From an uncultured Fidelibacterota bacterium (GTDB lineage Bacteria > Fidelibacterota > Marinisomatia > Marinisomatales > TCS55), in contig CACMQQ010000003.1 of the NCBI GenBank assembly GCA_902615915.1, positions 1 through 64,000 on the forward strand: 64,000 nucleotides of DNA, read 5' to 3'. A program made the position numbers and the translations under genes. This document shows, in pieces, positions 9,692-18,019 of this stretch. A model generated the notes under the pieces. It made no database searches and was not told where the DNA came from. It saw only the letters and a program-made list of their open reading frames with translations. The first letter of the stretch is position 1, and every line of letters starts with the position of its first letter.

Positions 9692-11039
9692 TTTTAAATC
9701 TTGCAACAAGAGAAAGTTCCAAAAAACTTTCAGTTTTGTTTGTTATTTTTACATTATCACTTAATCTATGATTACATACCCATATAATTTCACCATTTGC
9801 CGTCAACACCAACTGTTTTTCTTTTTCAAAACAATTAATCTTTTGATCAATTAAAAAATCGCTTATTTTTTTTGAATTTTTCATCCCTAAAGGATGAAAA
9901 TAGTCTCCACTCTTCCATAATCTCAAATCTAATTTTTTATTATTGATGTATTTTGCATCAATGTATTCATGATATCCAGAATAATTAATTTGTTTTCTGC
10001 TAACTTTGTTTATTTTTACAAAAATATTCTTATTGAAGAATAATTTTCCTTTTTCATTTAACAATTCTTTTTTTAAGGGGATATTTTTTTTAATTAAAAT
10101 TTCATTTCTATTTTTTAATAAGGTATGATCATTAAGTAGTTTATATCTTGAGCCACTTTTGGATTTTATAATCCAAGCTTCCAAAGAATTAATAAAATTT
10201 CTCCTCCAAGGAGTATAAAAATCATTTACAAGATATTTTATGATAAGGATTTTTTGGCGCGCTGAATACTTGTTTAAAAAATTAGATTTTAATTTTAAAA
10301 TGCCATTTTCAAACTTCACATCATTACATATTAATAATAAGACTGACGATAATTTTTTTTCTATATTTGCTGCTTTTTTTGATATCGAAATAAAATTATC
10401 AATGAGTTTGGGAGCTTGATCTTCCCAAGGTGCTACCAGTTTATGCCTATATAAATTTCTTTTAATTGAAATATCTCTATTTGTTTTATCAAATAAAAAA
10501 TCAATATTCTCATTTTTTTGAAAATCTTCAATTATTTTTTTTTTAAAATATAAAAGAGGACGGTAATAATAGCCATTTCTCTTTGGTATACCTCTAATAC
10601 CAGCTAAACCTACTCCGTCATTTAGTCGCATTAAAATTGTTTCTAAATTGTCATTTGCATGATGAGCTGTCAAAAATACATCACAAGATAATTTTTTTAT
10701 ATATTTTTCAAACGCTAAGTATCTTATTTTTCTTGCATGCATTTCTATGCTTAGATTGCTTGGCTTGACAGCTTGCGATCTAAAGATATATATTGGAATA
10801 TCATAGTTTTTTGATTTATTTATTAAAAATTTTTCTTCTGCAATTGCGCTATTTCTTAAGTTGTGATTTACATATAAACCAAAAACATGAAATTTCTTTG
10901 GAAGCATAGAGCAAAGATGTAGTAAAACAGAAGAATCTTGTCCGCCCGATACGCCTACCAAGATCCTATGATTCTTTAATGAAAGCGATTTTATATCATA
11001 TAAAAAACTTTGAAAAATATCCTTTTTTTCATATATCAT
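9660..11039 (-). CDS. tilS: tRNA(Ile)-lysidine synthase
   Basis: TilS attaches lysine to C34 of the tRNA-Ile2 CAU anticodon, so that it reads AUA instead of AUG. The ATP-pyrophosphatase P-loop SGGQDSSVLLH lies near residue 30. The 459-residue length and the C-terminal region with KSGDYFHPLGMK match the long, E. coli-like form with the TilS C-terminal domain. AUA codons are plentiful in this AT-rich genome, so the function is important here. The start is ATG at 11039, directly after the metF stop. Confidence 0.94.
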   Translation of the reverse strand: MIYEKKDIFQSFLYDIKSLSLKNHRILVGVSGGQDSSVLLHLCSMLPKKFHVFGLYVNHNLRNSAIAEEKFLINKSKNYDIPIYIFRSQAVKPSNLSIEMHARKIRYLAFEKYIKKLSCDVFLTAHHANDNLETILMRLNDGVGLAGIRGIPKRNGYYYRPLLYFKKKIIEDFQKNENIDFLFDKTNRDISIKRNLYRHKLVAPWEDQAPKLIDNFISISKKAANIEKKLSSVLLLICNDVKFENGILKLKSNFLNKYSARQKILIIKYLVNDFYTPWRRNFINSLEAWIIKSKSGSRYKLLNDHTLLKNRNEILIKKNIPLKKELLNEKGKLFFNKNIFVKINKVSRKQINYSGYHEYIDAKYINNKKLDLRLWKSGDYFHPLGMKNSKKISDFLIDQKINCFEKEKQLVLTANGEIIWVCNHRLSDNVKITNKTESFLELSLVARFKNESNFEEQFN

Positions 11040-11984
11040 TCAGAACTCTGATAAAACTTCCACAACGCTTTTAGTAGATGACATGATGTAAAAATGAACA
11101 CAGGGAACACCGAATTCTAATAACTCATGGACCTGATTTTGCGCCCACTTAATTCCTACCTCTCTAATTTCATTTTTGTCTCTCCCTATTACTTGATTTG
11201 ATAGCTCGTTAGGTATATCCAAAAAGAAATATTTTGGCAAATTAGTTAAATGAGCTTCAGATGATAAAATTTTTATTCCAGGAATGATTGGAACTTTAAT
11301 ACCTGCTTGCTTACATTTTTCAACAAAATTAAAAAAGAGTTTATTATCAAAGAACATTTGTGTAACAATATAGTCTGCTCCTTGATCAACTTTCTTTTTT
11401 AAGTTAATTAAATCTCTATCTAAGCTTGAAGACTCAAAGTGTTTTTCAGGATATCCACCTACACCAATACAAAAATTTGACCTGCTGGAGTCTACTAAAC
11501 TTTCAAGATAAATTCCTTTATTCATCCTTGATATTTGAGCCACTAAATCAGATGCATATTGATTTACATTTGGATTATCCGATGCTCTTTTATCAATACG
11601 AAGTTCATCACCTCTCAATGCTAAAATATTGTCTATGCCAAGATAATTGAGCTCAATTAATGCGTCCTCGGTCTCTTCTTTAGTAAATCCATGGCATAAG
11701 ATATGAGGAACGGTCTCAATGTTGAATTTATTCTTGATAGCAGCGCTAATACCTATGGTGCCAGGTCTTTTTTTTCTAATATATTTTTTAAATCTATTGC
11801 CATTGCTCTCTTCAAAGTATACTTCTGCAGATCGACTGGTTAAATCGATAAACGGAGGATCAAAAGGCTTTAATTTTTCAACTAAATTAAAAATCTTTTC
11901 AATCGAACCTCCCCTAAGTGGTGGTATTATTTCATAGCTAAATAATGTTTTGTTTGCTTTTTCTAAGAATTCTATGACTTTCAT
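11040..11984 (-). CDS. metF: Methylenetetrahydrofolate reductase
   Basis: MetF is a flavoprotein reducing 5,10-methylene-THF to 5-methyl-THF for methionine synthesis. At 314 residues it has the typical bacterial length. Visible family features are FSYEIIPPLRGG at the N-terminus, LRGD near residue 120, IGVGGYPEKH near 173, and the substrate/FAD region GADYIVTQMFFDN near 200. The start is ATG at 11984, 10 nt after the metallo-beta-lactamase-fold gene. It abuts tilS without a gap, so they are probably co-transcribed. Confidence 0.96.
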   Translation of the reverse strand: MKVIEFLEKANKTLFSYEIIPPLRGGSIEKIFNLVEKLKPFDPPFIDLTSRSAEVYFEESNGNRFKKYIRKKRPGTIGISAAIKNKFNIETVPHILCHGFTKEETEDALIELNYLGIDNILALRGDELRIDKRASDNPNVNQYASDLVAQISRMNKGIYLESLVDSSRSNFCIGVGGYPEKHFESSSLDRDLINLKKKVDQGADYIVTQMFFDNKLFFNFVEKCKQAGIKVPIIPGIKILSSEAHLTNLPKYFFLDIPNELSNQVIGRDKNEIREVGIKWAQNQVHELLEFGVPCVHFYIMSSTKSVVEVLSEF

Positions 11985-11994
11985 TCTATAATTT

Positions 11995-12633
11995 CTAGTT
12001 TAAAAATTTTAAGTAGGGATTGTTGTGAAATTCTTCATTTAAAGTCGTATCTGGACCATGTCCAGAATGAACAATGGTTTCTTTTGGAAGTAAGGTAGTC
12101 AATCGACGTAGAGAATCTTGAAGAGTTCTATAGTCACCACCAGGCAAATCTGTCCTGCCAACGCTTCCTTGAAATAACGTATCACCAACGAACAAATGAT
12201 TTTTGAATAGAAATGAAACACCTCCAGGTGTGTGCCCTGGGGTGTTTATGGTTGTAAACTTCAAATCATTGAAACCTAGTGATAATTCACTGTCTAGCCA
12301 TTTTGTTACATTTGGCTTAGACTTAGGATTAATACCGAACAATTTGCATGATTCTTCATAATAATCAAGAATTCTTTTTTCATTTAGATGCAAATAGAAA
12401 TCAATGTTGTATTTATTCTGAAAAAAACTAACCGCTCCAATATGGTCCAAATGGGCATGAGTATTTATAACTGCTAATAGAGATAAATTATTATTAACGA
12501 TATAACTATCGATAAGCTCTTCGTTATCACCTGGGTCAATTAATACTGCGTCAAATTTTTCTTTATCGTATATCAGGTAACAATTCTCTTCAAAAGGCCC
12601 TGTAGTAATTTTTTTTATATTGCTATATTTCAT
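11995..12633 (-). CDS. Metallo-beta-lactamase-fold hydrolase, glyoxalase II/YcbL-like
   Basis: This is a small binuclear-zinc hydrolase of about 212 residues. The metal-binding motif THAHLDHIG is complete, and later ligands occur in NTPGHTPGG, FVGDTLF and VHSGHGPDT. The length and the lack of the long C-terminal glyoxalase II domain make it YcbL-like, so the substrate (a thioester such as S-lactoylglutathione or another) is uncertain. I chose ATG at 12633 over GTG at 12648; the 11-nt overlap with the upstream GAPDH-like gene suggests coupling. Any functional link to that neighbour is conjecture. Confidence 0.85.
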   Translation of the reverse strand: MKYSNIKKITTGPFEENCYLIYDKEKFDAVLIDPGDNEELIDSYIVNNNLSLLAVINTHAHLDHIGAVSFFQNKYNIDFYLHLNEKRILDYYEESCKLFGINPKSKPNVTKWLDSELSLGFNDLKFTTINTPGHTPGGVSFLFKNHLFVGDTLFQGSVGRTDLPGGDYRTLQDSLRRLTTLLPKETIVHSGHGPDTTLNEEFHNNPYLKFLN

Positions 12634-13699
12634 TAAAAAATAGTTCACTCAAACATTGAATCTTGTCCTCAAAAGAATGAGGGTATAGGAAATATTCTGC
12701 TGCGGTGATGCTACTTAAAATAGAATTTCCATCCTGTGGTGTAAAACAAAAGCCGTAAACTTCATGATTATTCTTTACATGTAAAGACTGCTCAACAACA
12801 ACTGTTTGATTTAATATTCTTCCAAAATGACCATGATCTCTTCCAAAAGAATAAACGGTGGATGTCATGTTTTTAGAAGTCATTGACACTAAATCATTAT
12901 TGAATAATTTTTCTTTTACATCATTTAAAGTGATTGGCTCACGTGTCTTGAGCGCAAACCAAAGGACATGCATATACTGACTATTTACTTTCATAGCTGA
13001 CGAGAATAAATTTAAATCATACCCTAAAGTTGCAAATAAACCTGATGCATCTTTAGCATGATGAGAGCCAAACATCTCATCTGTATGATTTGAGACAGCA
13101 GGGGATGCAATAAAGCTTCCAGCTTGACTAGTATCGTTAGCTCTTCTTACACAAACATACCTACCATCTATCAAGTTTTCAGGTCCAAAACCATCTATAG
13201 TTATTGTTTTGGTAATGCATGAAATATTATGAGTATTGCATGATACAATTTGAACAAATTGTTCATTCGATTTTTTCTTTAATATATTATCATTTATACC
13301 TCTGGCATACTTCATGCCAAAACCATCCTCACTTCCTTGAGCCATAAAACCATTTACGTCTTTAGAAAATTTTTTGTAATAATGCTCTTTATTCAAATGA
13401 CCAATTCCAGAGGGTGTGCAATCTATGACAACGCTTGACCTTGAAATTGCTTCTTCAGTTTCAAGCTCGGGATCCATTCCAAGTGACTTAAAATCGTCAA
13501 ACTTGTCTTCATTTACTGCTAGTCTTGCACCTCTTTTCAAAAGATTGATGACCTTGGATCTATCACTTTTTAATGCAGAATTTTTATTGAACGTAACTTG
13601 ATCTATTCCAAGCTGCTCAGAATAATCACAAAGCAATCCAATTAAAGGTTCGCCAATAGTTCCGGTTCCAACAACATGTACAATTTTTTTATTACTCAT
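12623..13699 (-). CDS. Divergent class II (archaeal-type) glyceraldehyde-3-phosphate dehydrogenase-like protein
   Basis: This 358-residue protein carries the landmark segments of archaeal-type GAPDH in the right order. There is a Rossmann start GTGTIGEP (11-18), DCTPSGIG (93-100), the catalytic-cysteine motif SCNT with Cys154, VRRAND (184-189) and SHHAKD (212-217). Several otherwise conserved segments differ: MAQGSEDG replaces the usual FQGGEKH, and MHVLWF stands where MHQHN is usual. The fold and an oxidoreductase role are well supported, but the substrate may not be glyceraldehyde-3-phosphate. The start ATG overlaps the ccmD stop, with AAGGAT upstream as a ribosome-binding site. It is not the bacterial GapA family. 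Confidence 0.75.
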   Translation of the reverse strand: MSNKKIVHVVGTGTIGEPLIGLLCDYSEQLGIDQVTFNKNSALKSDRSKVINLLKRGARLAVNEDKFDDFKSLGMDPELETEEAISRSSVVIDCTPSGIGHLNKEHYYKKFSKDVNGFMAQGSEDGFGMKYARGINDNILKKKSNEQFVQIVSCNTHNISCITKTITIDGFGPENLIDGRYVCVRRANDTSQAGSFIASPAVSNHTDEMFGSHHAKDASGLFATLGYDLNLFSSAMKVNSQYMHVLWFALKTREPITLNDVKEKLFNNDLVSMTSKNMTSTVYSFGRDHGHFGRILNQTVVVEQSLHVKNNHEVYGFCFTPQDGNSILSSITAAEYFLYPHSFEDKIQCLSELFFNEI

Positions 13700-13826
13700 C
13701 TATAAGATCCTTTACATTTTTCAATCTTATTTTTTTTTCTAATTTGAGATTATATGAAAACCATAAGATAATACTTAATAAAACAATTAAGTATGTGAAA
13801 AAAAAATAAGTAAAAAAATTATACAT
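13692..13826 (-). CDS. ccmD: CcmD-like small haem exporter subunit (44 residues)
   Basis: This short ATG frame encodes 44 residues with one hydrophobic helix (about residues 4-25, rich in F, L, I, Y) followed by a lysine-rich tail ending in acidic residues. That is the CcmD layout, and the gene sits directly after ccmC, where ccmD is normally found. CcmD helps release holo-CcmE from the CcmABC complex. The start overlaps the ccmC stop by 8 nt, and the stop TAA lies within the start region of the next gene. The call rests on position and topology, because CcmD sequences are poorly conserved. Confidence 0.78.
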   Translation of the reverse strand: MYNFFTYFFFTYLIVLLSIILWFSYNLKLEKKIRLKNVKDLIDE

Positions 13827-14484
13827 TATTTGTGAGATTTTTATTGATTGAGATCACGTATTTGCGATAACTCAGCATAACAAAAAAAATAAAAGAAAAA
13901 ACAAATAACGATATTAAAAAAGGAATGAGAATACCAGTAGGCTGTTGATTCATTTCCACTTGTGGATGAGATTGAAGTTCGGGTGACCAAAACTGAACCG
14001 AAAAAAAAATGATTGGAACATTCAAGAATGCAATAATTGCTATAACAGCAGAGGTTTTTTTAACTCTTTCGATATTACCACCAAAAGACCTCATCATAAA
14101 GTATCCAACATATGTCAAAAATAAAATTAAAGTTGTAGTTAATCTAGGCTCCCAAATCCATGGTTTCCCCCAAATTGGAGTTGCCCATATCGGGCCAGTT
14201 ATTAATACTAAAGACATAAAAAGTGTGCCTATTTCTGCGCACGCAGTGCCAGTGATATCCCATTTATCTTTTTTTGTAGACAAGAATAAAAAGCCTGAAA
14301 TCATAGCAATGAAGTAAGACAAGAATCCTACCCAAGCAGATGGAACATGTAGATAGAAAATTTTTTGAGCCCAATGTTGATCTGGCACCATTGGTGTACC
14401 ATAAAAGATATTCAACGAATTTAAGGCAAATAAAAAAATTGCTACAATCAACAAATATAGATTTTTTTTATTTTCATAGAACAT
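13819..14484 (-). CDS. ccmC: Haem exporter protein CcmC (haem handling for cytochrome c maturation)
   Basis: CcmC loads haem onto CcmE at the periplasmic face. The 221-residue protein has six hydrophobic helices. Its tryptophan-rich segment is WGKPWIWEPRLT (105-116), flanked by the expected haem-ligand histidines His46 (in YLHVPSAW) and His173 (in QSHPQVEM). The usual WWD aspartate is replaced here by glutamate (Glu112), a mild deviation. It lies 3 nt after ccmB and overlaps the small ccmD, all within the ccm run. Confidence 0.93.
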   Translation of the reverse strand: MFYENKKNLYLLIVAIFLFALNSLNIFYGTPMVPDQHWAQKIFYLHVPSAWVGFLSYFIAMISGFLFLSTKKDKWDITGTACAEIGTLFMSLVLITGPIWATPIWGKPWIWEPRLTTTLILFLTYVGYFMMRSFGGNIERVKKTSAVIAIIAFLNVPIIFFSVQFWSPELQSHPQVEMNQQPTGILIPFLISLFVFSFIFFVMLSYRKYVISINKNLTNNV

Positions 14485-14487
14485 CTG

Positions 14488-15153
14488 TTATTCCTCCAAA
14501 ATAAAGTCAAATAAAGCATAACCACTAAGGCCAAAAACAATTAAAATTGAAATTAACAAATAAATCCATACCTGCCATTCTATGTAAGGCACCTGGTTTA
14601 TGATAGAATTTGTAATGTTTGTCGCAGCAATGATCAATGGGCTGATCAATGGAAAAAGTAATACGGGGAATAATATTTCACTTATTCTTGCCCTCATTGA
14701 AATCCCTGAAATCAAATTCGATACAAACATTAGTGTCAAATTTATTAATAATGTTGATAATATCAGTAAAAAGAAATTTACATCAATATCAATAGACAAA
14801 AATGTAAAATAAGGAAATACGATCAGAGCTTGCATTAAGGTTATGAATATAAATCCACTTAATGCTTTAGCTATAAAAATTAAACCGCGATCGATAGGTG
14901 CAGATAAAATCAAATCTATAGCATTAAATTCTTTTTCATAAGCATAAGATCTGTGTACACCCAAAACTGTTACAAACAATATCATCAACCAAAAAAGGCC
15001 AGGAGCATAAGCCTCAATAATTTGCTTTGACAGATTAGAAGTAAACGAAATAATTACGATAATTGATAATCCAAAAGATAGCATTGTAATTATTATTTCT
15101 TTGTTTAAAATTTCAGCACGCAGCTCCTTATGAATTAATTTTAAAAGATCCAT
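14488..15153 (-). CDS. ccmB: Haem exporter membrane subunit CcmB
   Basis: CcmB is the permease partner of the CcmA ATPase in the CcmABCD complex. The 221-residue protein has about six transmembrane helices and the family N-terminus LIHKELRAEILNKEIIITML. I chose ATG at 15153 over the adjacent TTG. The ATG overlaps the ccmA stop by 1 nt (TGATG), a sign of translational coupling. ccmC follows after 3 nt. Confidence 0.92.
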   Translation of the reverse strand: MDLLKLIHKELRAEILNKEIIITMLSFGLSIIVIISFTSNLSKQIIEAYAPGLFWLMILFVTVLGVHRSYAYEKEFNAIDLILSAPIDRGLIFIAKALSGFIFITLMQALIVFPYFTFLSIDIDVNFFLLILSTLLINLTLMFVSNLISGISMRARISEILFPVLLFPLISPLIIAATNITNSIINQVPYIEWQVWIYLLISILIVFGLSGYALFDFILEE

Positions 15154-15782
15154 CAAGAAGATATCTTTTTATTCTTAAGATAGAGAGTATCATATTTACT
15201 ATTAGTAATGTAATCTGTATTGTGCGTAACTAAAAGAACTGATTGCTTGTTTTCTATCCAAAGTTCAATACATTGGTTGAATAATTCAACTCCCTCATCA
15301 TCAAGGCCATTTAAAGGTTCATCTAAAAGCCCTACCTTCCAGTCTAATAAAGAAGCATAAGCAAATTTTAATCTTTGAAGCATACCTTTTGAAAAAATTC
15401 CGACCGATTTGTTTATGTAATTACCTAAATCAAATTTATTCAACGTAAGAATAATTTTTTCTTTTGAAATGTCTGATTTTCTTAAAGAAAGACCTAATTC
15501 AATATTCTGTAAGGGGGATAAGAACTTGTAGAAACCAGGAGCGTCACCTAAATAAAAGATATTTTTTCGTAAAGTGGTTTTTTTACAATTTTCTATATCA
15601 TTGAAAAAAATTCTGCCGCTATTAAAAGACATAAGACTGGCTATAATTTTAAGAAAAGTAGTTTTACCAGAACCATTTTTTCCTCTTAGAATTTTTAATT
15701 CTGAATTTCCAATTTTTAAATTCACGTTATCTAATATGACTTTTCCATCAAAAGTCTTTGAGATTGAATCTATATGGAGCAT
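15153..15782 (-). CDS. ccmA: Cytochrome c maturation ABC ATPase CcmA
   Basis: CcmA hydrolyses ATP to release haem-loaded CcmE from CcmC and CcmD. The 209-residue protein shows Walker A LRGKNGSGKTT near residue 35, a degenerate signature region FSKGMLQRLKFA near 125, and Walker B VGLLDEPLNGLDDEG near 150. The length matches CcmA (about 200). Its ATG overlaps the stop of the preceding CcmI-like gene by 1 nt (TAATG), and ccmB follows with a 1-nt overlap. Confidence 0.93.
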   Translation of the reverse strand: MLHIDSISKTFDGKVILDNVNLKIGNSELKILRGKNGSGKTTFLKIIASLMSFNSGRIFFNDIENCKKTTLRKNIFYLGDAPGFYKFLSPLQNIELGLSLRKSDISKEKIILTLNKFDLGNYINKSVGIFSKGMLQRLKFAYASLLDWKVGLLDEPLNGLDDEGVELFNQCIELWIENKQSVLLVTHNTDYITNSKYDTLYLKNKKISS

Positions 15783-16054
15783 TATTTCTTTTTTAATTTT
15801 TTCAGAATTATTGATACTTCATTTTTAAGTAAATTTCTTCTTTTTTCAAATTCTACTTTGTCGATATTTCCAATATCAAATTCCATTTCAAGCTCTTTAA
15901 TGCTCCTGTACAATATTGTTTTCTCTCTTTTAAGAGATAAATTGGTTTCATCAACTGAATATTTGACTTTCTCTAAAAATAAAGGTTGTATAACATAAAA
16001 AACACTTATTATAGTAAAAAAAAATATAAAACTATAGCCTAAAATAGATGCCAT
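15782..16054 (-). CDS. Short CcmI-N-terminus-like membrane protein in the ccm cluster
   Basis: This 90-residue protein has one N-terminal helix (about 5-25) and a charged, helical, probably coiled-coil tail. The tail carries the pattern seen at the start of CcmI/CcmH-type proteins: about EKTILYRSIKELEMEFDIG followed by an FEKRR...LKNE segment. Full CcmI adds a long TPR region that binds apocytochrome; it is absent here. The gene sits between ccmF and ccmA, 3 nt after ccmF. I read it as a minimal CcmI-like assembly factor. No CcmH-type thioredoxin-fold gene is seen nearby. Confidence 0.65.
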   Translation of the reverse strand: MASILGYSFIFFFTIISVFYVIQPLFLEKVKYSVDETNLSLKREKTILYRSIKELEMEFDIGNIDKVEFEKRRNLLKNEVSIILKKLKKK

Positions 16055-16057
16055 AGA

Positions 16058-18019
16058 TTATAATTCTTTTCTTGGCCATAGTGCAATCATAGTCCCCAGG
16101 ACAAGAACATATCCACCGATCCACACCCATTTAACCAATGGATTAATCATAATTTTTAGAAAAGCAGTTCCATTAGCATCAATGGCTGAAAAAATTGAAT
16201 ATATATCAAGATTCATTGTTGAATGAATATCAATTTCACTATGAGGCTGTCTCTTATTAATATCAGGGTTCTCGTGAAAATACACTCTTTTTTCCGGATA
16301 TAAATCTTCGACAATGTTTCCCTGACTGTCTAACAGCCTTATATGTGATATCCAAGCATAATGATTGGGTCTTTCTTCTTCCGTAATATCAGTTAATAAA
16401 AATTCATAATCACCTACAAACTCGCTAGATCCTTTTTTTAATCCAAATTCTTTTTCTATGTCAAAAGCATTTCCAGTAAAACCAACAAACATTAATACGA
16501 TCCCAACATGAACTATATATCCACCATATCGAGAACGATTTTTTGAAATTATTTTATACAACGCGACAAAGAATGACTCGTTGAATCTGACAATTCTAGA
16601 TTTTGCACCCTTATAAAACTCCATATAAATCGCAATAATAACAAATAGACACAAAGAAAAGGAAATTACTACATATGCATCATAACCAAGGGCCATCAAA
16701 ATAAAAAATAAAATTCCACTAATCAGAGTAGGTAAAAAGAAATTATTCTTTATTTTTTCATTGGATGTTTTTCTCCATGCAAGCAATGGCCCAACGCCTG
16801 TCAAGCCTAATAAAATCAAACCAATAGGTGTATTTATTTGATTAAAAAAAGGAGCACCTACAGTTATTTTAGTTCCTCTTACAGCTTCAGATACTACCGG
16901 AAAGATAGTACCCCAAAAAACAGCGAAACAAAGCACAACAAAAATTACGTTGTTTAGAAGAAACCCTCCCTCCCTTGAAGCAAATGATTCAATTTTCTTA
17001 GCAGATTTCAAATGGTCTTTTCTGATATAAATCAAAGCAAAAGAAACAATTAGAAGAAAAAAGACAAAAGATAAGAAAACAGGCCCCAAAGAAGACTCTG
17101 TAAAGGAATGAACTGAGCTCATTACTCCAGACCTTGTAAGAAAAGTTCCAAATATTGTCAGAGTAAATGTTATGAATATTAAAATCATATTCCAAAAACG
17201 GAGCATGCCGCTTTTTTCTTGAATGATTATGGAATGTAAAAAAGCAGTTAAAGTTAACCAAGGCATAAAACTTGCATTCTCAACAGGGTCCCATGCCCAA
17301 TATCCACCCCATCCGAGCTCTTGATAAGCCCACCATCCGCCAAGTATTATACCAATGCTAAGAAATAGCCAAGAAATTAGAGTCCATCTTCTAATGCTTT
17401 TAATCCACAATGACCCGAGATCTTTATTTACCAAGGCTGAAAATGCAAAAGCAAATGGTACTGTTAGACCTACATATCCTAAATATAACGTTGGTGGATG
17501 GATGGCCATTGTTAAATTTTGCAGTAAAGGATTTAAACCATTACCATTTTGAATAACAAAATCAGTATCCGTAGGTTTAAAAGGATTAGTAATAAAATTG
17601 GTAAGCACTAAAAAGAATATTTGAACTACAGAAATAGATATTACTATCCAGGGCATCAACTTATGATGTTTGGTTTGATTTTGAAGAATAACAATCACAC
17701 TAAAGATAGATAAAATAAAGAGCCAAAATAAAAGAGATCCTGATTGACCAGCCCACAATGCTGAAATTTTATACATTGTTGGAGTTTCAAAACTCGTATA
17801 TCTCGCAACATAATCTATGTCGAAATTGCTTATCATTAGCTGATAAGAGAGAATAAATGTTGAAAGAAAAACTAAAAAAGAGGATGCTAAAGCCGATCTA
17901 TGGCCTAAAAGATTAATTCTTTCATCATTATTGGATGTATAAATAGACAAAGAAACAATGGATATGATACTAAAACCCAGCGCAAGATTTAACGCTACGC
18001 TACCTGCCAATGGTGTCAT
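16058..18019 (-). CDS. ccmF: Cytochrome c haem lyase CcmF
   Basis: CcmF transfers haem from CcmE to apocytochrome c. The 653-residue protein has about 14 or 15 transmembrane helices. The WWD haem-binding segment GGWWAYQELGWGGYWAWD lies at about 227-244. Candidate haem-ligand histidines occur in AIHPPTLYLGYVG (His174) and SSVHSFTESS (near 305). A periplasmic C-terminal region precedes the final helix. The start ATG overlaps the ccmE stop by 4 nt (ATGA). Length and motifs are those of the normal family. Confidence 0.95.
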   Translation of the reverse strand: MTPLAGSVALNLALGFSIISIVSLSIYTSNNDERINLLGHRSALASSFLVFLSTFILSYQLMISNFDIDYVARYTSFETPTMYKISALWAGQSGSLLFWLFILSIFSVIVILQNQTKHHKLMPWIVISISVVQIFFLVLTNFITNPFKPTDTDFVIQNGNGLNPLLQNLTMAIHPPTLYLGYVGLTVPFAFAFSALVNKDLGSLWIKSIRRWTLISWLFLSIGIILGGWWAYQELGWGGYWAWDPVENASFMPWLTLTAFLHSIIIQEKSGMLRFWNMILIFITFTLTIFGTFLTRSGVMSSVHSFTESSLGPVFLSFVFFLLIVSFALIYIRKDHLKSAKKIESFASREGGFLLNNVIFVVLCFAVFWGTIFPVVSEAVRGTKITVGAPFFNQINTPIGLILLGLTGVGPLLAWRKTSNEKIKNNFFLPTLISGILFFILMALGYDAYVVISFSLCLFVIIAIYMEFYKGAKSRIVRFNESFFVALYKIISKNRSRYGGYIVHVGIVLMFVGFTGNAFDIEKEFGLKKGSSEFVGDYEFLLTDITEEERPNHYAWISHIRLLDSQGNIVEDLYPEKRVYFHENPDINKRQPHSEIDIHSTMNLDIYSIFSAIDANGTAFLKIMINPLVKWVWIGGYVLVLGTMIALWPRKEL

